Shown here one piece after another: positions 6,482-11,755 of a stretch of DNA of 11,755 nt (the first letter of the stretch is position 1; each line of letters begins with the position of its first letter). The notes beneath the pieces are model-generated. The model saw nothing but the letters and a program-made list of their open reading frames with translations, was not told the origin of the DNA and searched no databases. Both the position numbers and the translations under genes were made by a program. This stretch comes from Armatimonadota bacterium (lineage in GTDB: Bacteria > Sysuimicrobiota > Sysuimicrobiia > Sysuimicrobiales > Kaftiobacteriaceae), in assembly GCA_020028535.1 (NCBI GenBank), contig JAIBHM010000040.1, forward strand, positions 1 through 11,755, read 5' to 3'.

Positions 6482-6847
6482 CTAGAGGGTGTCCGCCATC
6501 GCAGAGACGGCGCCATCAAAGGAGGAGTCGAGAGGGATCAGCGTATCCAGGCGCGTCAGCAACAGGATCCGCCGGATCACCGAGTGCTCCGGGGCCACGA
6601 CGCGGATCCGCTGCTCGCGGCGGCGGAGACGCTCGGCCAGTTCGATCAGCAACTGCACGCCCCGGCTGTCGAGGTAGGTGGTGAGCGATAGGTCCACGAC
6701 GAGCCCCGCCGCGTCGTTGGGTGCGGCCTCAAACAGCTGCCGGCCGATCTCGGCTGCATTGCTGACGTCGATTTCCCCCTCGACCGCGGCAACGACGATT
6801 CCGTTTCTGCGATTCACCGCGACATGCGCCAGCATCTCGGCTCTCAC
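6482..6847 (-). CDS. STAS-domain anti-sigma factor antagonist (RsbV/SpoIIAA type)
   Basis: This 121-aa single STAS domain has the N-terminal strand NGIVVAAVEGEIDVSNA, the LVVDLSLTTYLDSRGVQLL core and the C-terminal RIRVVAPEHSVIRRIL helix region. The phosphorylatable serine is S61 in the intact D-S-R-G motif. In partner switching the unphosphorylated form binds the RsbW-type kinase and frees a sigma factor, and phosphorylation inactivates it. The GTG start at 6847 overlaps the stop of the PP2C/kinase fusion gene as GTGA, indicating coupled translation. An ATG at 6835 is an alternative start that would remove four residues. A longer frame running to 7336 reads through the HATPase region of the upstream gene in another frame and is not real. 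Its direct partners, a phosphatase and a kinase domain, are encoded in the gene immediately upstream. Confidence 0.92.
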   Translation of the reverse strand: MRAEMLAHVAVNRRNGIVVAAVEGEIDVSNAAEIGRQLFEAAPNDAAGLVVDLSLTTYLDSRGVQLLIELAERLRRREQRIRVVAPEHSVIRRILLLTRLDTLIPLDSSFDGAVSAMADTL

Positions 6848-8982
6848 CGTTTCCCGATCCGGCGTCGCATGATGACCGTGGTGCCATCCCTGCCCGGCTG
6901 AACATCCACCGTGTCCATCATTTTCTCCATAATTGAGAGCCCCCGACCACGGTAGGCCCCCCTCGCGGGCCGCCACTTGCCCCAGTCCCGAATCGTCACA
7001 ATTCCGTCGTCGCCCCGGCGCTCCGCCGTCACCTCGATCTCGGCATCCGCTGCCCCATACGCGTGCTCCACGGCATTGCCCGCCGCCTCGCTCACACCCA
7101 CGGCGAAATCGAAGACGTCCGCAGCCGATGCACTCTGGGCTTCCAGCCAGCGCTGCACCGCCCGGCGGATGTCGCCCACCGAGGCGGGCACGGCGGGGAC
7201 CCGCAACTGAAGACGGGCCTGGTTGAGGGCCGCGACCCGCAGCGCAAGCAACGCAACGTCGTCGGCGGGCGCCTTGCCGTGCAGAAGCGAGGCGACTACT
7301 TGCTCCAGAAGCAGTTCGGGGTCCGCCTGGTGCCATCGTGACAGCGTCGCTTCCAACTGAGCGAGACCCTGGTCGATGCCTTCGCGCTTCACTTCCACCA
7401 GGCCATCAGTATAGATGAGGACTGTCGAGCCGAGGTCGAGTTGCACCGATTCATCCACGTACGTCGCCGTCAGCAGCCCTCCCAGCGGGGGAGAGCCGGC
7501 GCCTTCGATCCGGCGCACGCGTCCGTCGGCGCTGAGAACGAGTGGCGGCAGATGGCCGGCATTCACATACTGGAGGGTCTGAGAGGCCGGGTCATACACC
7601 AGGTAGACCAGCGTGGCCATTTCCCCAAGCTCGATCAACTGATTCAGGCGCCGCGCCACCTCGGCCGGAGGCAAGTCTTCGGTGGCGTAGGCCCGAATGG
7701 CATTCCGGAGCTGGCCCATGACCGCGGCGGCGCGCACGCCGCGCCCGGCCACGTCTCCCATCACCATGCCGATCCGCCCGCCCGGGAGCGGCATAACATC
7801 GTACCAGTCCCCGCCCACCGCGGCGGCTGTGCCGGGGAGATAGCGCGCGGCGATCAGCACCCCAGGGATGTCCGGCAGCCGCTCGGGAAGGAGGCTGCGC
7901 TGAAGCGTCTCCGCGATCTCATGCTCACGTTCATAGAGGCGCACCAGCAGCGCCCCTCGTTCTTCCTCTGCCTGCTTGCGCTCGATGAACTGGCCGATCT
8001 GGCTTCCGATCGACGTCATCATATCGAGCAGCAATGTGTCGGGTTCGCGGATCGCATCGCCAAAGAAGCTCATCACGCCGAGGACCTGCTCTCCCGGCTG
8101 GAGGGGAAACGCCGCCGCGGAATGCAATCCCGCTGCCCGCGCGAGATCCAGGCGCCGGAATCCGGGATCCTGGGCCAGATCCGCCACCCAATGTGCGCGG
8201 GCGTCCTTCCAGACTCGGCCGGAGAGCCCTTCGCCCAACCGAAAGGTCAGGTCGCGCGAATGTCTGCTGAACTCCTCGATCCGCGCGCCTTTAGACCAGG
8301 TGTGCGCGCAGCGGAGCAGATCGCCCTCCCGCAGCCAGACCTCCCCGGCCTCGAAGTTCAGGCCCTCACCAATCGCCCGCAGGATCTTCGGACCCGCCGT
8401 TTCGAACGTGGCGGACTCCGCAAAGATCCGTGTTACTTCGTGCTGCACGGCGGTGCGGCGTTCTGCCTCTCGGCGCTCGGTGATGTCACGCGCGACGATG
8501 AGCAGCCCCGCGATTGTGCCGGACTTGTCGCGCACCAGGCCGCACGAGACGCTCACCGGCACGCGACGCCCCGAGGACAGGTGTAGGTCCAGATCGAGAT
8601 TGCGCAGGACGCCGTCAGGAGCCCGTTCCAGCAACGCCTTCGGGGTCGCCGGAATCTCCGGCGATGGGGAGATCGCGACGAAGGGCATCCCTGCCAGCGC
8701 ATCGGTCTCACGACCCAGGAGGTGCCGCGCGGCCGCGTTCGTGCGCTCGATTCGGCCAGCCGTGTCCACGATGACAAGCGCGTCCGCCATCGACTCCACG
8801 ACGCGCCCAACGAGCTCGCGCATCTCCTCGATCGTCGCTGTGTGACGTTCCAGCTCGACCTGCGCTTCCATGAGCTCGGAGTGGGCCTTCTGCAGGTTGT
8901 CGGTCATGTCAGACCAGGCCGCCTGGTCCAGCGCCGCGGCGTCGGGCGTCGAGTCACGCTTCGGGGGCAACTCGTCTACCAC
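6844..8982 (-). CDS. PAS-GAF-PP2C(SpoIIE)-HATPase(RsbW) fusion: combined sensor, phosphatase and anti-sigma kinase
   Basis: The 712-aa cytosolic protein has a coiled-coil-like N-terminus (~25-60) and a PAS/PAC domain (~60-170, ending VARDITERREAE). A GAF domain follows (~180-335), then a linker helix. The SpoIIE/PP2C phosphatase (~375-585) has metal-site motifs GGDWYD (390-395), GDVAGRG (409-415), YTDGL (524-528) and ADDVALL (573-579). The C-terminal RsbW-like HATPase (~590-708) has its N-box SEAAGNAVEHAYG (631-643), RDWGKWRP (665-672) and GRGLSIME (679-686). Thus the phosphatase that activates STAS proteins and the kinase that inactivates them sit in one chain under PAS/GAF control. The start is a GTG at 8982 with AGAGGA 6-7 nt upstream. 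The 3' end overlaps the STAS gene by 4 bases. The signal, and any sigma factor bound, are unknown. Confidence 0.95.
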   Translation of the reverse strand: MVDELPPKRDSTPDAAALDQAAWSDMTDNLQKAHSELMEAQVELERHTATIEEMRELVGRVVESMADALVIVDTAGRIERTNAAARHLLGRETDALAGMPFVAISPSPEIPATPKALLERAPDGVLRNLDLDLHLSSGRRVPVSVSCGLVRDKSGTIAGLLIVARDITERREAERRTAVQHEVTRIFAESATFETAGPKILRAIGEGLNFEAGEVWLREGDLLRCAHTWSKGARIEEFSRHSRDLTFRLGEGLSGRVWKDARAHWVADLAQDPGFRRLDLARAAGLHSAAAFPLQPGEQVLGVMSFFGDAIREPDTLLLDMMTSIGSQIGQFIERKQAEEERGALLVRLYEREHEIAETLQRSLLPERLPDIPGVLIAARYLPGTAAAVGGDWYDVMPLPGGRIGMVMGDVAGRGVRAAAVMGQLRNAIRAYATEDLPPAEVARRLNQLIELGEMATLVYLVYDPASQTLQYVNAGHLPPLVLSADGRVRRIEGAGSPPLGGLLTATYVDESVQLDLGSTVLIYTDGLVEVKREGIDQGLAQLEATLSRWHQADPELLLEQVVASLLHGKAPADDVALLALRVAALNQARLQLRVPAVPASVGDIRRAVQRWLEAQSASAADVFDFAVGVSEAAGNAVEHAYGAADAEIEVTAERRGDDGIVTIRDWGKWRPARGAYRGRGLSIMEKMMDTVDVQPGRDGTTVIMRRRIGKR

Positions 8983-9071
8983 CAGGGGTCCTCTCCAGGC
9001 ACGGAGGTCGTCGCAATCGCCGTGCTGCAGCCGTCGCAGCTCGCACGGGCGATCCAGATCAGGTGGAGTGT

Positions 9072-9084
9072 GGTGTCAGACACC
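9072..9084. repeat. 13-bp palindrome GGTGTCAGACACC
   Basis: GGTGTC-A-GACACC is a perfect 6-bp inverted repeat around a single A. It lies in the 188-bp spacer (8983-9170) between the divergent fusion gene and the second STAS gene. I saw no second copy in the window. It could be an operator for the divergent pair, or one unit of a dispersed REP-like repeat, since short palindromes of this type recur in some genomes. The rest of the spacer shows no convincing promoter. Confidence 0.35.
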
Positions 9085-9170
9085 TATCTTCTACCTTACC
9101 ATGCCCTGGCCCGGTCGAGCGTGCAGTGGGAGTTTCGCAACTAGTTGTTAGAGGAAAATACGCGCCATCT

Positions 9171-9527
9171 ATGGCAACTGCGCCTGGAATACTGCGATGC
9201 TGGGTGCGCTACGGAACGTCCGCGACGATCGTGCGCGTACGCGGTGAGGTCGATCTATCCTCATCGGAGATTCTGCGCCGGTGCATCACGCGCGCACTCA
9301 CCCGCTCGCCCGCGGTGATCGTGGACATGGGCAGCGTCACCTACGTTGACGGCACCGGCATTCGTGTGCTCGAAGCGATGTCCACGCGCGCCGCGGACGT
9401 CTCTCGCCCATTCTGGGTCGTCCCGTCGCGCCAGGTGCGCCGCCTGGTCACAACGCTGCAGATGACCACGCTGCCCATCGCCGACTCCCTCGAAGAGGCA
9501 ATCGAGCGCGTGACCCCTCCTGACTAG
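9171..9527 (+). CDS. STAS-domain protein with altered phosphosite (D-G-T-G)
   Basis: This 118-aa STAS-domain protein shows SATIVRVRGEVDLSSSEIL (residues 17-35), AVIVDMGSVTYVDGTGIRVL (48-67) and SRPFWVVPSRQVRRLV (78-93), the usual anti-sigma antagonist fold. At the phosphorylation site it reads D60-G61-T62-G63, so the canonical serine of D-S-x-G is glycine. Only T62, the next residue, could accept phosphate. It may therefore be a non-switchable antagonist, a Thr-phosphorylated variant or a scaffold. The start is the ATG at 9171, with AGAGGA 15 nt upstream, a long spacing. An open frame continues upstream to 9063, but that extension does not look like protein of this family. The gene is divergent from the fusion kinase/phosphatase, so a shared network is likely. 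It is convergent with the DUF3096 gene. Confidence 0.87.
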   Translation: MATAPGILRCWVRYGTSATIVRVRGEVDLSSSEILRRCITRALTRSPAVIVDMGSVTYVDGTGIRVLEAMSTRAADVSRPFWVVPSRQVRRLVTTLQMTTLPIADSLEEAIERVTPPD

Positions 9528-9566
9528 GGAAAATCGGTCGATTGTTCGGCTAACGTCTTGCCCTGC

Positions 9567-9707
9567 TCAGCGTCCGAACAGGCCGAGCAGGCCGATAATG
9601 ATCAGGTACAGCGCGACGATGTAGTTCAGCAGGCGTGGTCGGATGAGGATGAGGATTCCGGCGATCAAGGCGATCAACGGCGAGAGGTTGGCGGTAGTAA
9701 TCGTCAT
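9567..9707 (-). CDS. DUF3096 small membrane protein (46 aa)
   Basis: This is a very short gene, easily missed by length cut-offs. The 46-aa product starts MTITTANLSPLIALIAGILI, continues with a second hydrophobic stretch (NYIVALYLIIIGLLGLF, residues 28-44) and ends in Gly-Arg. The two membrane segments joined by the RPRLL turn (23-27) match the DUF3096 family of tiny membrane proteins of unknown function. The ATG at 9707 has a good GGGAGG site 6 nt upstream (9719-9714). It lies 60 nt downstream of the CsbD gene on the same strand, separated by a strong hairpin, and is probably read from the CsbD promoter by partial read-through. A membrane-stress role is inference from this pairing. Confidence 0.85.
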   Translation of the reverse strand: MTITTANLSPLIALIAGILILIRPRLLNYIVALYLIIIGLLGLFGR

Positions 9708-9734
9708 CGACGTCCTCCCTGGATGGTAGAGCGA

Positions 9735-9762
9735 ATGGGGAGAGCCGGTCGGCTCTCCCCAT
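9735..9762 (-). terminator. Perfect 12-bp hairpin between the CsbD and DUF3096 genes
   Basis: ATGGGGAGAGCC (9735-9746), the loop GGTC and GGCTCTCCCCAT (9751-9762) form a perfect 12-bp GC-rich stem. It starts 5 nt after the CsbD stop on the minus strand. The sequence after the stem (TCGCTCTACC) is not a good U-tract. It may therefore be a leaky terminator or an RNA-stabilising or processing hairpin that sets the CsbD to DUF3096 ratio. Confidence 0.6.
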
Positions 9763-9767
9763 CTGAC

Positions 9768-9983
9768 TTACCTCATCCGGGGCGACGGCTCCTCTGACAG
9801 CAGCATGTCGAGGTCGCGCTCGATCTCTGCGCGGGTCTGACCGTACTTCTCCTGGATCTTGCCGACCAACAGATCAACGTTCCCCTCGATTTCGTCAAGC
9901 TCGTCATCGGTCAGCTTGCCCCACTGCGTCTTGACTTGCCCTCGGATCTGTCGCCATTTGCCCTCCAGAATATCTCTGTTCAT
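9768..9983 (-). CDS. CsbD family general-stress protein
   Basis: The 71-aa hydrophilic, highly charged protein has typical CsbD features: N-terminal MNRDILEGKWRQIRGQVKTQ, then WGKLTDDELDEIEG (residues 21-34) and IQEKYGQTRAEIERDLDMLL (43-62). It is predicted to form a small helical bundle. CsbD proteins are general stress proteins of unknown mechanism; in Bacillus subtilis csbD is a sigma-B regulon member. The start at 9983 is preferred over an upstream in-frame ATG at 10037 because the family begins at MNRDILEG; AAGGGG lies about 10 nt upstream. A sigma-B-like promoter match (10045-10021) precedes it with a leader of about 30 nt. Proximity to the RsbV/RsbW/RsbU-type genes fits a stress regulon output. 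Confidence 0.92.
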   Translation of the reverse strand: MNRDILEGKWRQIRGQVKTQWGKLTDDELDEIEGNVDLLVGKIQEKYGQTRAEIERDLDMLLSEEPSPRMR

Positions 9984-10020
9984 GCCACTCACCCCTTTCG
10001 AAGGTCTCTCATACTGGAAT

Positions 10021-10045
10021 TTCCCCCTCGATGTCACTCAGAAAC
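10021..10045 (-). promoter_or_regulatory. Sigma-B-like promoter match upstream of the CsbD gene
   Basis: On the minus strand GTTTCT (10045-10040), a 13-nt spacer and GGGGAA (10026-10021) match the Bacillus general-stress promoter pattern GTTTAA-N12-14-GGGTAT at 4 of 6 positions in each box. The spacing is correct. The predicted start would give a leader of about 30 nt before the CsbD ATG. The match is imperfect and no sigma factor gene is in the window. Confidence 0.4.
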
Positions 10046-10076
10046 ACTGGGGGCGTGTGAGGGCGGCGGGGCGGTC

Positions 10077-11755
10077 CTAGGCTGCGGATTCGACGAGACG
10101 GAGGAACGCGCTGACGACCTGGGGATCGAAGTGCGTGCCGGTCTGCTCGCGGATATGGGCGATCGCCTTCTCCCTGGTCCAGGCGGGACGGTACGGGCGG
10201 TCCGAGGTGAGCGCATCCCAGACGTCGGCGACGGCGAAGATTCGGGCGGCCAGCGGAATGTCCTGTCCATGGAGCCCTTGTGGATAGCCCGTGCCGTCCC
10301 ATTTTTCGTGATGGTAGAACGGAATGTCCAGCGCCTGGCGCAGGTACGGGATGGGCGTGAGCAACTGATTCGCATACACCGGGTGCTTCCGCATGATCAC
10401 CCACTCCTCGGGCGTGAGCGGGCCGGGTTTCAGGAGGATGTTGTCCGGGATGCCCATCTTGCCAATATCGTGCAGGAGCGCGCCGCGCCGGATGTGCGGC
10501 ACCTCCCCTTCCGCCACGCCCATCGCCCGTGCCAGCTGCATCGTGAACTCCGTGACGCGCTGCGTGTGGCCTTCAGTCTCTTTGTCACGCAGGTCGAGCG
10601 CACGCGACCACCCCTCAAGTGTAGTGTCGTAGGCCAGGGTGAGCTCGACGTTGGCCTGTTGCAGGTCGCGCACCAGGGCGGCGTTGTCGATGGCGATGGC
10701 GGCTTGGCCGGCGAGGGCTTCCAGAAACTGCATCCATTCCGAGCCGAACTCCAGGGGACCCCGGTGGAAGACCTCCAGCACGCCTTTCACCTGGCCCTTT
10801 GCCAGCAACGGGACGGCGGCGTATCCGATGAACTCCTCGCCCGAGATCAACCCTGCGCGGAGAAATGTCTCGTCCGCCTCCTGCAGGTTGGCGATGCTGA
10901 CGATGTGCTGTTTGTGCGCCGCCCGGCCTGCGTGGCCTGCGCCAAGGGGGAGCCGTGCACGGGTGATGCCGGTTCCGCGAAATCCCCGACCGGCAGTGTA
11001 CTCGAGAATCTGGGTATGCGGATCGAGCAGCATCACGGCGGCTGCGTCCACCTGAAGCTGGGAGGTGACCTGGTCGAGCAGCACATTGAGCGTGACCCGG
11101 AGATCGAGACTGCCCGTGATCGCCAGGTCGATCGCGCGGAGCGCGCCAAGTTGCTGGAGGCGCCGCTCAGTTTCTGCAAAGAGGCGGGCGTTCTCCAGAG
11201 CCGCCGCCGCCTGGTTGGCGTACGCTTGGAAGAGCTCCACGCGCTCGGGGGTGAAGAAGTCAGCCTGATCGCTGCAGACGGCAAGCGCCCCGAAGGGCTG
11301 GTCCCGTCTCGTCAGCGGGAACGATGCCACAGCCTTGATGCCTCGCGCGACCAGCCACTCCCGCCAGGGACCTAATCTCCCATCTGACGCGACGTCGGCA
11401 ACGATCACAGGGAAGCCGCTTCGGATCGCACGGCCCGCCGTTCCGTGTCCCCGCGGGGACTCATCCCACCGGACCTCGATCTGCTCCAATGACGTGTTCT
11501 CCTGTGCAGGGTGTATGGAGAGCATGCGGACGAGGCCGTCCGGCTGAGCCTGTCCGATCCAGGCCAGCGATGCGCCGAAGACTTCTACGACGCTCCGCGT
11601 GACGCCCGACGCCAGGGTCTGTAGATCTAGGCTCTGAGTCAGCTTCTGCGCCCCCGAGAAGAGCGCTGTGAGAGCTTCCAACTGGCGGAGGACCTGGTCC
11701 TCAGCCTGCTTACGCTCCGTGATATCCGTGGAAACGCCAAGCACCTGCCGGCGCG
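10077..11755 (-). CDS. Sensor c-di-GMP phosphodiesterase, (PAS)-GAF-GAF-HD-GYP, N-terminus beyond the window
   Basis: The frame stays open to the right edge, and its first visible residues (RRQVLGVSTDITERKQAED) are the end of a PAS/PAC domain, so the N-terminus is missing. Numbered from the GTG at 11744, two GAF domains follow (~25-187 and ~200-356), then an HD-GYP domain (~370-552). Its catalytic signatures are complete: H393, LLHDIGKMGIPD (H425, D426, K429), H454, HHEKWDGTGYP (478-488) and VADVWDALTSDRPYR (505-519). HD-GYP enzymes hydrolyse cyclic di-GMP (to pGpG or GMP); the intact metal and GYP motifs suggest activity. The GAF domains probably bind a small ligand or another chromophore, not identifiable here. 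No membrane segment is visible. The gene ends 31 bp before the CsbD promoter region, on the same strand, so read-through into the stress genes is possible. Confidence 0.94.
   Translation of the reverse strand, partial: RRQVLGVSTDITERKQAEDQVLRQLEALTALFSGAQKLTQSLDLQTLASGVTRSVVEVFGASLAWIGQAQPDGLVRMLSIHPAQENTSLEQIEVRWDESPRGHGTAGRAIRSGFPVIVADVASDGRLGPWREWLVARGIKAVASFPLTRRDQPFGALAVCSDQADFFTPERVELFQAYANQAAAALENARLFAETERRLQQLGALRAIDLAITGSLDLRVTLNVLLDQVTSQLQVDAAAVMLLDPHTQILEYTAGRGFRGTGITRARLPLGAGHAGRAAHKQHIVSIANLQEADETFLRAGLISGEEFIGYAAVPLLAKGQVKGVLEVFHRGPLEFGSEWMQFLEALAGQAAIAIDNAALVRDLQQANVELTLAYDTTLEGWSRALDLRDKETEGHTQRVTEFTMQLARAMGVAEGEVPHIRRGALLHDIGKMGIPDNILLKPGPLTPEEWVIMRKHPVYANQLLTPIPYLRQALDIPFYHHEKWDGTGYPQGLHGQDIPLAARIFAVADVWDALTSDRPYRPAWTREKAIAHIREQTGTHFDPQVVSAFLRLVESAA

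Noticed and set aside
6848..7336. Long N-terminal extension of the STAS gene (open frame 6482-7336)
   Set aside because: It overlaps the HATPase and phosphatase coding region in another frame and gives Arg/Gly-rich low-complexity protein. The STAS fold is complete from 6847.
7441..8586. 381-codon plus-strand open frame
   Set aside because: It is antisense to the PAS-GAF-PP2C-HATPase gene, which has motifs throughout. The antisense product shows no domain and is a high-GC shadow frame.
9132..9158. GTTTCG-N15-GGAAAA as a second sigma-B-like promoter upstream of the D-G-T-G STAS gene
   Set aside because: The -10 box is poor, the spacing is long, and the box overlaps the only possible Shine-Dalgarno sequence.
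9936..11375. 479-codon plus-strand open frame
   Set aside because: It is antisense to the HD-GYP gene and crosses the CsbD leader, and the product has no recognisable features.
1..11755. tRNA, rRNA, CRISPR, insertion sequence or prophage genes
   Set aside because: I saw no cloverleaf, regularly spaced repeats, transposase, integrase or phage structural motifs on either strand.

Overview
The window is bacterial and GC-rich apart from one AT-rich gene. It looks like a chromosomal segment of an environmental, probably soil or sediment, bacterium. There is no rRNA, tRNA, CRISPR array, transposase or phage gene. A high-GC uncultivated lineage fits the gene mix (CHRD protein, DUF3096, CsbD, SpoIIE/RsbW fusion, HD-GYP), but the sequence alone does not fix the phylum.

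Left part (1-2981): a gene fragment enters from the left edge. It converges on an extended SDR-like (epimerase-type) protein whose catalytic YxxxK reads HxxxR. Next on the minus strand is a two-gene operon: an unknown 105-aa protein, coupled by an ATGA overlap to an AT-rich DUF1801 (YdhG/iron-chaperone-like) gene. A small metal-binding-type cupin is divergent from it. A small exported protein follows on the minus strand, and its ribosome binding site sits inside a predicted RNA hairpin.

Middle part (2982-6473): a secreted CHRD-domain protein ends in an intrinsic terminator. A YeiH/UPF0324-type membrane protein is divergent from it, with an operator-like dyad over its start codon. A secreted BNR/Asp-box (sialidase-like) protein follows.

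Right part (6474-11755) is a signalling and stress-response cluster. A PAS-GAF-PP2C(SpoIIE)-HATPase(RsbW) fusion is coupled by a GTGA overlap to a STAS anti-anti-sigma protein with an intact D-S-x-G phosphosite. A second STAS protein is divergent and has D-G-T-G at that site. Next come two small general-stress-type genes: a 46-aa DUF3096 membrane protein and a CsbD protein, the latter behind a sigma-B-like promoter match. The window ends inside a GAF-GAF-HD-GYP c-di-GMP phosphodiesterase.

As a working model, the fusion protein senses a signal through PAS/GAF and sets the phosphorylation state of the STAS protein. That would release an alternative sigma factor, not in this window, that could read the CsbD promoter. 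The most original signals are the Shine-Dalgarno-sequestering leader at 2982-3050, the unequal STAS pair, the sigma-B-like promoter beside this module, and the SDR with a substituted active site.
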